64,000 bases of DNA from Streptomyces goshikiensis (lineage in GTDB: Bacteria; Actinomycetota; Actinomycetes; Streptomycetales; Streptomycetaceae). The notes under the pieces were generated by a model. The model ran no database searches. It was given only the letters and a program-made list of their open reading frames with translations, and was not told where the DNA came from. Positions 49,932 to 57,174 of the stretch are shown one piece after another. Location of the stretch: NCBI RefSeq assembly GCF_014650555.1, contig NZ_BMVE01000020.1:46060-110059 (forward strand), in the 5' to 3' direction. The stretch's first letter is position 1. Each line of letters opens with the position of its first letter. The position numbers and the translations under genes were made by a program.

Positions 49932-50669
49932 ATGACCACGTCCGCTCCCACTTCCACCGCCACTCCCACGGTGCTTCTCGTCCACGGCGCGTTCGCCGAC
50001 GCGACCAGCTGGTCCGGGGTCATCGCGGAGCTGCAGGGTCACGGCATCCCCGTGATCGCCCCGCCCAACCCGCTCCGTGGCCTGGCGACCGACGCCGCGT
50101 ACGTCGCCTCCGTGGCCGCCCAGATCGACGGTCCGGTCGTGCTGGTCGGCCACTCGTACGGCGGTGCGCTGATCACCGTGGCCGGTGCCACGGAGAACGT
50201 CGTCGGGCTCGTCTACGTGGCCGCCTACGTCCTGGAGGAGGGGGAGAGCCTCGGCGAGCTGCAGGGCCGCTTCCCCGCGTCCCCGCTGGTGAGCAACCTC
50301 AAGCAGTGGACGTACCCCGTCACGGGCGGTGACCCCGCCGTCGAGGTCACCATCGCAGAGGGCGCCTTCCCGTCGGTCTTCGCCGCCGACGTGCCCGCGG
50401 AGGTCACGAAGGTCCTCGCCGCGGCGCAGCGACCGCTGGCCGCCGCGGCCTTCGAGGAGAGGGCCACCGCCGCCGCGTGGAAGACCAAGCCGTCCTGGGC
50501 TCTGGTGGCCGGCGCGGACAACGCGATCAACCCGGAGGTGGAGCGCTTCGCCGCGAAGCGGGCGGGGGCGACCGTCGTCGAGGCCGAGGGCGCGTCGCAC
50601 GCGGTCGCCGTCTCCCGGCCGAAGGAGGTTGCCGACCTGATCCGCGAAGCGGTACGCGCGACGAGCTGA
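49932..50669 (+). CDS. Alpha/beta hydrolase
   Basis: 245 residues from ATG 49932, preceded by GACCGAGGAGACAGCAC. The oxyanion strand is VLLVHGAFADATSW, and the nucleophile elbow is VLVGHSYGGAL (Ser near residue 76). The acid is in LVAGADNAINPEV and the catalytic His in EAEGASHAVAVS. The layout fits the RsbQ/EstC-like single-domain esterases found widely in Streptomyces. Substrate unknown. It precedes the Met-leader unit by about 270 nt but has its own ribosome binding site and is probably independent. Confidence 0.88.
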   Translation: MTTSAPTSTATPTVLLVHGAFADATSWSGVIAELQGHGIPVIAPPNPLRGLATDAAYVASVAAQIDGPVVLVGHSYGGALITVAGATENVVGLVYVAAYVLEEGESLGELQGRFPASPLVSNLKQWTYPVTGGDPAVEVTIAEGAFPSVFAADVPAEVTKVLAAAQRPLAAAAFEERATAAAWKTKPSWALVAGADNAINPEVERFAAKRAGATVVEAEGASHAVAVSRPKEVADLIREAVRATS

Positions 50670-50927
50670 CCGTTGGTACGGCCGGCCGCGCGGCCGGACT
50701 CCCCGCCCCATGTCCGCGCGGCCCCGCCGAATGCCCGCCTCCCGATCCGCCTCCCGATCCGAGTCCGGTCGCCCGGCGAACCCTGTGACGGAGATGCTCG
50801 CCGGATTCGCCCTGGCTACTCGACGTTGTCAGGCTCTGTCTGTCCGCCCTCGACGGGCGTGTCTCACGAGGTGGCAGGACCCAGGTTGCCCACTCTGTGG
50901 ACAGACCTCCGCGGCGCGCGCCCGCGG

Positions 50928-50936
50928 TGCTAACGT
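50928..50936 (+). promoter_or_regulatory. Extended -10 promoter of the Met-rich leader
   Basis: TGC-TAACGT (50928-50936) is an extended -10 box whose last base lies 7 nt before the leader ATG at 50944. Transcription would therefore begin at or next to that ATG, giving a leaderless message, common in actinobacteria. No good -35 is seen at 17-18 nt upstream. The rest of 50670-50927 shows no gene. Confidence 0.5.
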
Positions 50937-50943
50937 CGCCCCC

Positions 50944-51009
50944 ATGCAGCACACCGCCACGCTCGCCATGATGCGAATGATGCCCCGAACCCCGGAGGCC
51001 CTTCGCTAG
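50944..51009 (+). CDS. Met-codon-rich leader peptide
   Basis: A 21-residue frame, MQHTATLAMMRMMPRTPEAL plus R. Four Met codons are packed into five consecutive positions (50968-50982), counting the intervening Arg. There is no upstream ribosome binding site because transcription probably starts at the ATG. Bases 50993-50998 (CGGAGG), within the peptide's last codons, can pair with CCTCCG (51041-51046), the left arm of the terminator downstream. This is the arrangement of a ribosome-mediated attenuator: stalling at Met codons would leave CGGAGG free to disarm the terminator, while a ribosome at the stop codon would cover it. The gene downstream is related to SAM hydrolases, which fits Met/SAM control. 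Confidence 0.6.
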   Translation: MQHTATLAMMRMMPRTPEALR

Positions 51010-51036
51010 CGAAGCCGTGTGCGCACAGGATGCGAC

Positions 51037-51067
51037 GGACCCTCCGATCTCGGAGGGTCCTTTTTTT
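51037..51067 (+). terminator. Intrinsic terminator / attenuator
   Basis: GGACCCTCCG (51037-51046), a loop ATCT, CGGAGGGTCC (51051-51060) and then seven T (51061-51067) form a textbook factor-independent terminator, rare in GC-rich actinobacteria. It lies between the Met-rich leader (ends 51009) and the SAM-hydrolase-like gene (starts 51172). The 14-base palindrome CTTCGCTAGCGAAG (51001-51014) spans the leader stop codon and may be a pause hairpin. Confidence 0.85.
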
Positions 51068-51171
51068 GTCCCTCGGCACCGCCCGGCACCGCCCACCACC
51101 GGGCCCAGCCGCGCCCGGCAGTCCCGAGTCCCGATCGTCAGCAGACCCCGACAGAAGGCCAAGATCCCGCC

Positions 51172-52008
51172 ATGACCCCCCTACCGGTTGTTTCCCTCAC
51201 CGACTGCGCGGACCCCAACGCGCTCGCCCGGCAGTCCGCACGGATCGCCACTCTCTTCGGCGCCACACCCACCGTCGTGCCGCTGTCCGGGCCGGACCCG
51301 GAGGGTGCCGCTGCCCTCACCCTTCTCGACCTGCTTCGCTCCACGGACCTGATCGGCGGCCCGACGCAGCCCTTGCTGGTGCTGGTCAACATCGCTCCGC
51401 GGGACGGGCACTGGCCCAACGGCGTGCCGTTCTGCTACTTCCGCCACGGGGAGCACCTGGTCGTCAGCACGGTCAACCCCCGGGTCCTCGCCCCGCTGGC
51501 GAGCTACCTGGGCCTGGCGGAGGTTCAGGTCACCGATGTCCGCGAGGTGCTGGAGGCGGCTGCCGCCGGATGGGCCGACCTGACGCCGGCCCAGGTCGAG
51601 GAAGTGGTGCGGACCCAGTTCCGCAGCCTCTGGTACGTGCCCCTGCTGGCCCGCTGGCTGACGGACGGCCGCCCGGTCCCCGCGCAGCCGATGGCGGTAC
51701 ATCCTCCCGCCGCGCAGCACGTACGGGTTGCTGTGGTGGACAACTTCGGCAACTGCAAACTGGATCGGCCCGCCGTCGACCTGCCCGGGTACGACAGCGC
51801 GCGGAGTCTGGCCGTCCACAACCGGCGTGAGGGCCGCCGCGTCCGGGTCCGTTGTTACGACAGGCTCCCGGACGTCCCGCTGGGCGAGCCCGGAATCACG
51901 GTCGGAAGTTCCGGGATCGGCTTCGCCGAACTGGTGGTCCGTGGTGGCTCCGCAGCCGAACTGTTCGGCCTGCGCCAGGGTGACCAGGTACTTCATCTCA
52001 CCAGCTGA
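51172..52008 (+). CDS. SAM hydroxide adenosyltransferase (DUF62)-like protein
   Basis: 278 residues from ATG 51172. The C-terminal half matches the SAM hydroxide adenosyltransferase family best: VAVVDNFGNCKL (family 'IDxFGN'), then VGSSGIGFAELVVRGGSAAE and LRQGDQVLHL. The N-terminal half has 'VVSLTDCADPNALARQ' in place of the usual LLTDFGxxDxYV, so the Asp of the SAM pocket is partly shifted. Activity is therefore uncertain. Canonical members hydrolyse SAM to adenosine and methionine. Position behind a Met-codon attenuator and before a sulfur-type ABC transporter supports a role in Met/SAM balance. It is a divergent member; function inferred. Confidence 0.68.
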   Translation: MTPLPVVSLTDCADPNALARQSARIATLFGATPTVVPLSGPDPEGAAALTLLDLLRSTDLIGGPTQPLLVLVNIAPRDGHWPNGVPFCYFRHGEHLVVSTVNPRVLAPLASYLGLAEVQVTDVREVLEAAAAGWADLTPAQVEEVVRTQFRSLWYVPLLARWLTDGRPVPAQPMAVHPPAAQHVRVAVVDNFGNCKLDRPAVDLPGYDSARSLAVHNRREGRRVRVRCYDRLPDVPLGEPGITVGSSGIGFAELVVRGGSAAELFGLRQGDQVLHLTS

Positions 52009-52046
52009 CATGTTATCAACGCGTTACCCCACGGCGGCTGTCGGGA

Positions 52047-52076
52047 TTGACACCGGTCTCCACGACGCGGAATGCT
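52047..52076 (+). promoter_or_regulatory. Promoter of the Cys-type leader and ABC operon
   Basis: TTGACA (52047-52052), an 18-nt spacer and AATGCT (52071-52076) form a good sigma-70-type promoter. The -10 ends 6 nt before ATG 52083, so the transcript should start at or next to that ATG and be leaderless. This gives the ABC operon its own start, separate from the SAM-hydrolase-like gene. Confidence 0.65.
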
Positions 52077-52082
52077 GAACTC

Positions 52083-52157
52083 ATGTTCGGGATTCTCCTG
52101 CTGGTACGCCGCCGACACGTGGACAACGTGCGCTGCGCCGCCGATCTGTGTTGCTGA
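52083..52157 (+). CDS. Cys-type leader peptide of the ABC operon
   Basis: A 24-residue frame reading MFGILLLVRRRHVDN and ending RCAADLCC, with two Cys codons directly before the stop and a third six residues earlier. The 'RRRHVDxxR..A...C' pattern is that of short leader peptides ahead of sulfur-metabolism operons in Streptomyces. In mycobacteria, leaderless poly-Cys short frames are known cysteine-responsive attenuators. No clear terminator hairpin follows in the 61 nt before the lipoprotein gene, so control might work on translation. It overlaps, in another frame, an open stretch continuous with the lipoprotein that I reject as coding. Confidence 0.65.
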   Translation: MFGILLLVRRRHVDNVRCAADLCC

Positions 52158-52218
52158 ACGCACAGCGTCGGCCTGTTTTCGTACCCCTTTCCCGGATTCT
52201 CTTTCGAAGGACCCTTTG

Positions 52219-53088
52219 ATGTCCCGCACCCGCATAGCCATCGCGGTCTCCGCCGCCGCCGTGCTGATCACAGCCGCCGCCTGCGCACCCCAGCCGGAGA
52301 ACACCGCCGGCAGCGCCGACTCCGGCAGCCCCGACTGCGCAGCCAACAGCCCCGCCCTCCATCGGCGCGGAGAGCTGACGGTCGCGACCGACTCACCGGC
52401 CTATGCGCCGTGGTTCGAAGACAACAATCCGTCCAACGGAAAGGGCTTCGAGAGCGCGGTTGCCTATGCGGTGGCCGGCAAGCTGGGCTTCGGCCGGGAC
52501 CAGGTGAAGTGGGTCGTCGAACCATTCGCCCATTCCTACGCGCCCGGCGCGAAGAACTTCGACTTCGATGTCAATCAGATATCCATCACCCCGCAGCGCG
52601 CGCAGGCCGTCGATTTCTCCACCAGCTATTACAAGGCCAACCAGGCCATCCTGACTCTGGACAACTCGAAATTCGCGAACGCGGCGTCACTGGAGGCCTT
52701 CAAGGGCGCCAGGATCGGCGTACAGGTCGCCACCACCAGCTACCAGGCCGTGCTCGACCAGCTCAAGCCCGCACAGCGGCCGAGCGTCTTCAACACCACC
52801 AACGACGAGGTCAACGCCCTGAAGAACGGCCAGATCGACGCGATCGTCACCGACCTGCCGACCGTGTTCTACCTGGCCGGCTCGGAGATCAACGAGGCAA
52901 AGATCGTGGGGCAGTTCGGCTACGCGGGAGGTACTCCCGAGGAGTTCGGACTGCTCCTGCCGAAGGGCAGCGGCTACACCTCCTGCGTCAACAAGGCCCT
53001 GGACGCCCTCAAGGCCGACGGCACACTGGCCGAGCTCACCTCGAAGTGGCTGTCCGCGTCGGCGAACGTCCCCGAGCTGAAGCAGTAG
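52219..53088 (+). CDS. Amino-acid ABC transporter substrate-binding lipoprotein
   Basis: 289 residues from ATG 52219, with GAAGG 9-12 nt upstream. The lipoprotein signal is MSRTRIAIAVSAAAVLITAAAC, with a lipobox Cys near residue 22. The mature part is a family-3 solute-binding protein: GELTVATDSPAYAPWFEDNN, then PQRAQAVDFSTSYYKANQAI, then GARIGVQVATTSYQAVLDQL. These bind polar amino acids or cystine outside the membrane. The Cys-type leader suggests cystine, cysteine or another sulfur amino acid as ligand (inference). The permease gene starts 11 nt after its stop. Confidence 0.9.
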   Translation: MSRTRIAIAVSAAAVLITAAACAPQPENTAGSADSGSPDCAANSPALHRRGELTVATDSPAYAPWFEDNNPSNGKGFESAVAYAVAGKLGFGRDQVKWVVEPFAHSYAPGAKNFDFDVNQISITPQRAQAVDFSTSYYKANQAILTLDNSKFANAASLEAFKGARIGVQVATTSYQAVLDQLKPAQRPSVFNTTNDEVNALKNGQIDAIVTDLPTVFYLAGSEINEAKIVGQFGYAGGTPEEFGLLLPKGSGYTSCVNKALDALKADGTLAELTSKWLSASANVPELKQ

Positions 53089-53098
53089 AGGGCCGGCC

Positions 53099-54043
53099 GT
53101 GGACCTAGGGAAGACGACGGCGGACACCGCGAAGGCGACGATGGACACCGCGAAGGCGGCCATGCCGCCCCCACCGACGCACACATCGCCGGACGACACC
53201 TACCATTCCAGCGACCATGAACAGGCGCGCAAACGGTTCCGCCGCGCCCGCAAACGCCGCCACACCTGGATCTCCTCCCTGTGCACCCTGCTCGGCCTGG
53301 TGGCGCTCGGCACGGCCGCAGTCGCCTCGCCGGGCTGGGAGCGCGTGGACAGCCTGTTCCTGGACGGCGCCGAGTTCCGGGCGGCGCTCCCCGACCTCCT
53401 GCGCGGCTTCTGGCTCAACATCCAGATGTTCCTGATCGCCGAAGTACTGATCCTCGTCCTGGGGTTGCTGATCGCCCTGATCCGCGTGACCCGCGCGCCC
53501 GGCCTGCAGCCGCTGCGGCTGGCCGCGACCGTCTACGTGGACGTCTTCCGCGGCGTGCCGACTCTGCTCCTGGTCTTCCTCGTCGGATTCGGGCTGCCGG
53601 CCCTGCGACTGCAAGGCACCCCGTCCCAGCCCTGGGTGCTCGGAGTCATCGCTCTGGTCCTCTCCTACGCCGCCTACGTCGGCGAGGTGCTGCGCGCGGG
53701 ACTGAACTCCGTACATCCGGCGCAGCGCAACGCCGCACGGGCGCTGGGACTCGGCGAACGGCAGACCCTGCGCTACGTGGTGCTGCCACAAGCCGTACGC
53801 AACGTCCTGCCCCCTCTGCTCAACGACTTCATCGCACTTCAGAAGGACACGGCGCTCGTGGCCGTTCTCGGCCCGCTGGAGGCGCTGCGAGCCGCGCAGA
53901 TCAAGGCGGACTACGACTTCAACTACACCCCCTACCTGGGAGCCGCTCTCTTGTTCATCGCCGTGACCATCCCGTTGACCCGCTTCGCCGACCGGCTCCA
54001 GCGGCGGGCGGCGCAGCGCACCTGGGCGGAGACGGGCCGATGA
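53099..54043 (+). CDS. Amino-acid ABC transporter permease
   Basis: 314 residues from GTG 53099. About 60 hydrophilic N-terminal residues, including a repeated DTAKATM/DTAKAAM segment, precede the first helix; an internal start is possible. The HisM-type permease core has five to six helices, with 'VDVFRGVPTLLLVFLVGFGL' and the coupling EAA loop 'RNAARALGLGERQTLRYVVL'. It probably homodimerises, as only one permease gene is present. It overlaps the ATPase gene by 4 nt (ATGA). Confidence 0.9.
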   Translation: MDLGKTTADTAKATMDTAKAAMPPPPTHTSPDDTYHSSDHEQARKRFRRARKRRHTWISSLCTLLGLVALGTAAVASPGWERVDSLFLDGAEFRAALPDLLRGFWLNIQMFLIAEVLILVLGLLIALIRVTRAPGLQPLRLAATVYVDVFRGVPTLLLVFLVGFGLPALRLQGTPSQPWVLGVIALVLSYAAYVGEVLRAGLNSVHPAQRNAARALGLGERQTLRYVVLPQAVRNVLPPLLNDFIALQKDTALVAVLGPLEALRAAQIKADYDFNYTPYLGAALLFIAVTIPLTRFADRLQRRAAQRTWAETGR

Positions 54044-54783
54044 ACCAGCCCCTGCTGCGCATCCGCGGCGTCCGCAAACAGTACGGCTCGCGCCTGGTCC
54101 TGCGCTCGATCGACCTCGATGTCGCCGAGCACCAGGTCGTGTGCCTCATCGGCGGTTCCGGCTCCGGCAAGTCCACCCTGCTGCGCTGCGTGGACCTGCT
54201 GGAGGTCGTCGACGACGGCACCATCCACCTGGGCGACAGCGAACTGACCGACCCCCGCCTGGACCCCGACACCGCCCGCAGGCGGATCGGCATCGTCTTC
54301 CAGGCCTACAACCTGTTCCCACACCTGAGCGTTCTGGACAACATCACCCTCGCGCCGCGCCGGGCCCACGGTGTTCCACGCAAACGGGCCGAGGAGGAGG
54401 CCCGGGAACTGCTGTCCCGGTTCGGGCTCGCCGACAAGGCGAAGGAACACCCCGACCGGCTGTCCGGCGGACAACAGCAGCGGGCCGCGATCGCCCGCGC
54501 GCTGGCCACCCGACCGGAACTGCTGCTCTTCGACGAGATCACCTCTGCCCTCGACCCCGAACTGGTGGGCGAGGTACTGGACGTCGTCGAGGACCTCAAG
54601 CAGGGCGGCCTGACCATTCTGATGGCCACCCACGAGATGGGCTTCGCCCGGCACGTCGCGGACCAGGTCTGCTTCCTGGAGAACGGCGTGATCGTGGAAC
54701 AGGGAAGCGCGCAGGACGTGCTCACCGCGCCACGGGAACAGGCCACCCAGCGCTTCCTCGCACGGGTACTGGAGCGCTCCTAG
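54040..54783 (+). CDS. Amino-acid ABC transporter ATP-binding protein
   Basis: 247 residues from ATG 54040, overlapping the permease stop. All ATPase motifs are intact: Walker A GGSGSGKSTLLRC, Q-loop VFQAYNLFPHLSV, signature LSGGQQQRAAIARAL, Walker B LLFDEITSALDPE, and switch His in MATHEMGFARH. It belongs to the GlnQ/HisP polar amino-acid class and energises the import complex with the preceding two genes. Confidence 0.93.
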   Translation: MNQPLLRIRGVRKQYGSRLVLRSIDLDVAEHQVVCLIGGSGSGKSTLLRCVDLLEVVDDGTIHLGDSELTDPRLDPDTARRRIGIVFQAYNLFPHLSVLDNITLAPRRAHGVPRKRAEEEARELLSRFGLADKAKEHPDRLSGGQQQRAAIARALATRPELLLFDEITSALDPELVGEVLDVVEDLKQGGLTILMATHEMGFARHVADQVCFLENGVIVEQGSAQDVLTAPREQATQRFLARVLERS

Positions 54784-54828
54784 CCACGAGGTCCTCCCTG
54801 GCCAGGTCCGGTCCGGCCCGTCAGGCGT

Positions 54829-55281
54829 TCAGGGGCTGTGCGGGCGCTCGGGGAAGGTCGGCTCGGGGAGCTCCTCGCCGGTGAGGGCGGCGTCGACGCG
54901 GGCGCGGATGTAGGCACCGGTGACGGGGCAGTTGAGCGGGTGGTCGGCCGGACACCGCAGCATGTGCCGCAACACGGCGGCGGCGCGCGTGAGCCTGTCG
55001 ATCCGCTCCTGCATGGCGTCGTGCTGGGCGGTGATGAGGGCGTGGCGTTCGGGCGCGTGCGCGGTGGTCATCACGGCGGCGGTGTCGGCGAGGGGCATCA
55101 GGCCGTCGTGATGCCACAGCTGGGCATAGGCGAGCCGTTCCAGGGCAGCGCGGTCGTACTGGCGCACCCGACCACGCCGCGCGACGGGCTGGAACAGCCC
55201 GCATTCCTCGTAGTAGCGCAGCGTCGCCACCGTCACCCCGAAGGCGCGGGCGACCTCGCTGATCGAGTACAGCCGTTCCAT
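54829..55281 (-). CDS. MerR-family transcriptional regulator
   Basis: 150 residues from ATG 55281 (MERLYSISEVARAFG); an ATG four codons upstream (55293) is possible. The N-terminal MerR winged helix has VATLRYYEECGLFQPVARRG. A dimerisation helix with 'HDAMQERIDRLTRAAAVLRH' follows, then a Cys/His-containing segment HMLRCPADHPLNCPVTGAYI that could sense metal or redox state. It is divergent from the MFS transporter across a perfect 10-bp inverted repeat and is its likely regulator. Confidence 0.88.
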   Translation of the reverse strand: MERLYSISEVARAFGVTVATLRYYEECGLFQPVARRGRVRQYDRAALERLAYAQLWHHDGLMPLADTAAVMTTAHAPERHALITAQHDAMQERIDRLTRAAAVLRHMLRCPADHPLNCPVTGAYIRARVDAALTGEELPEPTFPERPHSP

Positions 55282-55305
55282 CGGGTCCTCCATGCGCGGG
55301 CACTT

Positions 55306-55327
55306 GCGCTCAAGTGGACTTGAGCGC
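55306..55327. promoter_or_regulatory. Perfect inverted repeat, candidate MerR operator
   Basis: GCGCTCAAGT (55306-55315), GG, ACTTGAGCGC (55318-55327): 10-bp arms, 2-base centre. It lies between merR and the MFS gene, 24 nt from the merR ATG, where MerR proteins bind between -35 and -10 elements. The target assignment is by position. Confidence 0.7.
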
Positions 55328-55375
55328 GCAGGGTTGAGGCCAGCCTAACCATCGAGTTCCCTGGAGGGTCCTTCC

Positions 55376-56596
55376 ATGGCCGCATCCCCGGCTTCACCGA
55401 CGGCGACTGCCGCCGTCCCCGGTCACCGCGGCGTGCCACCTGCCGCCGGAGCGGGCGCGCTGCTCGTCGTCGGCTTCGTGCTGATGAGCCTGAACACCCG
55501 CGTCGCCTTCGGCCAGATCGGGCCGCTGGCTCCGGTCGCGGGCTTCAGCCCCGCCACGGTCTCCCTGCTGGGGCTGCTGCCGCCGCTGTGCATGGGCGCC
55601 TTCGCCCCGCTGGCAGCCGTGGTGCGGCGCCGACTCGGCGAGGAGCGCGGGCTGTGGTGGGCGAGCCTGGTCCTGGTGGCCGGCGCGGTGCTGCGCATGC
55701 TGAGCATGCCCGGCCTGTTCGCGGGCACCGTCGTCGTCAGTGCGGCCACCGCCGTGGTCAACGTGCTCATCCCGGTCCTGGTCCGCAAGCGGTTCCCGCG
55801 TGAGCGCGTCGGCGCGATGATGGGTCTCTACGCCCTGTCGATGGGCGCCGGCTCGGCGCTCGTCGCGGCCATGGTCGTCCCCGTCGCCCAGGCCGCAGGG
55901 TCCTGGCAGCCGGCCATCGGCCTGGCCATCGTCCCCGCCGTCCTCGCGGCCGCCGGCCTGACCCCGCAGCTACGACACCGCCCCGCGCGCCCCGCCCCGG
56001 TGGCGGCCGGCACCGAGCGTTCGGGACGCCCGCACGTGGCCCGTACCGGACTCGCCTGGAGCCTGACCGCCTTCTTCGGAGTCCAGACCCTCGCCTTCTA
56101 CACCACGCTCGCCTGGCTGCCCTCGATCCTCGTCCAAGCCGGTCTGGACCGTGGCGCCGCCGGTACCGGCCAGGCCCTGCTCATCTGCGGCGTCGCCGCC
56201 GGCGGCTTCGCAGCCCCGGTCCTCGCCGCCAAACGAACCGACCAGCGCCCGCACATCCTGGCCACCATCCTGATCTGCGCAGCCGGCTTCACCGGGCTCC
56301 TGCTCGCCCCGACCGGCACCGCGATGCTCTGGGTCGTCGTCCTCGGCATCGGACTCGGCGCCGGACAAGCCCTGCCCGGCGTGCTCTACGCCCACCGGGG
56401 GAGCAACCACGACCACGTGACCGCCCTGTCCACCATGGCCCAGACCGGCGGCTTCCTCCTCGCCGCCACCGGCCCCGTCCTCGCCTCAGCCCTGCACAGC
56501 GCGACCGGCGCCTGGACGGCTCCGCTGGCCGCCCTGACCGCGACGCTACTCATCTGCACCGCAACCAGCATGCGGGCCGGCCACGACCCCAAGTGA
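55376..56596 (+). CDS. MFS transporter, CynX/NimT-like
   Basis: 406 residues from ATG 55376, with TGGAGGG upstream. Twelve membrane helices are apparent. The early segment VLMSLNTRVAFGQIGPLAPV resembles the CynX/NimT (cyanate / 2-nitroimidazole) branch, and the central loop carries the basic 'PARPAPVAAGTERSGRPHVA' stretch. Its substrate is unknown; drug or small-anion export is typical. The divergent merR and the palindrome between them suggest ligand-induced expression. Confidence 0.88.
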   Translation: MAASPASPTATAAVPGHRGVPPAAGAGALLVVGFVLMSLNTRVAFGQIGPLAPVAGFSPATVSLLGLLPPLCMGAFAPLAAVVRRRLGEERGLWWASLVLVAGAVLRMLSMPGLFAGTVVVSAATAVVNVLIPVLVRKRFPRERVGAMMGLYALSMGAGSALVAAMVVPVAQAAGSWQPAIGLAIVPAVLAAAGLTPQLRHRPARPAPVAAGTERSGRPHVARTGLAWSLTAFFGVQTLAFYTTLAWLPSILVQAGLDRGAAGTGQALLICGVAAGGFAAPVLAAKRTDQRPHILATILICAAGFTGLLLAPTGTAMLWVVVLGIGLGAGQALPGVLYAHRGSNHDHVTALSTMAQTGGFLLAATGPVLASALHSATGAWTAPLAALTATLLICTATSMRAGHDPK

Positions 56597-56691
56597 CCAC
56601 CTGCATGTCTGGTGAACAAAGCCACGCCACCGATGTCCGCAAGGGCAGCGCTCGGTGACGGCTGTCGCGCTGCCCGCGATGCCGGTGCGGG

Positions 56692-57111
56692 CTACGCCTC
56701 CTCGCCGAGGGTGAGGCGCTGCAACAGTGCGAGGAGGGTGGTGCGCTCGGCCGCGGACAGTGGCGAGAAGCATGAGGTCAGCACCCCAGTGGCGACGAGG
56801 TGCCCTTCGCTCAGGATGCGCTCGCCATCGGGTGTGAGGTGGTGCTCGATGCGACGGCCGCGCCCGGGCCGACGCTCGACGAGGCCCTGCGCGACCAGGC
56901 GGGAGGCGAGCGTACCGAACGCCTGCTCGCTCTGGAACGTGGCGGCTGCCAGCTCACGAGCAGAGGCCCCGGTCGCGTTGCTGATCGCCCGCAGGGCGTC
57001 CCACTGGGCGAGCGTGGTGCCGATCGCCGTCAACCCGCTTTCCAGGGCGCGGTGCTGACGGTACTGGGCCTGTTTGACCGCCCTGCCGAGGGTCTGCAGT
57101 TCGCTGTACAT
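56692..57111 (-). CDS. MarR-family transcriptional regulator
   Basis: 139 residues from ATG 57111. The winged-helix core is ASARELAAATFQSEQAFGTL, then RLVAQGLVERRPGRGRRIEH (wing) and LTPDGERIL. The length is typical of the family. It is divergent from the alpha/beta hydrolase gene, which it probably represses, with an imperfect inverted repeat between them. Confidence 0.88.
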   Translation of the reverse strand: MYSELQTLGRAVKQAQYRQHRALESGLTAIGTTLAQWDALRAISNATGASARELAAATFQSEQAFGTLASRLVAQGLVERRPGRGRRIEHHLTPDGERILSEGHLVATGVLTSCFSPLSAAERTTLLALLQRLTLGEEA

Positions 57112-57129
57112 GGATCCAGCCTACCTCGA

Positions 57130-57167
57130 TAACCAAGCTAGTTTATATCAACATGTTTAGTTATGCT
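57130..57167. promoter_or_regulatory. MarR operator candidate and leaderless promoter
   Basis: TAACCAAGCTAGTT (57130-57143) and AACATGTTTAGTTA (57150-57163) form an imperfect inverted repeat (10 of 14 positions) in an AT-rich island. TATGCT (57162-57167) lies 7 nt before the hydrolase ATG at 57175 and would give a leaderless message, so a repressor bound here would block it directly. Confidence 0.5.
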
Positions 57168-57174
57168 GTCCGGC

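Noticed and set aside
52072..52218. Longer N-terminus for the substrate-binding protein starting at 52072
   Set aside because: It would put 49 Cys- and Thr-rich residues before a perfect lipoprotein signal and overlaps the leader peptide in another frame.
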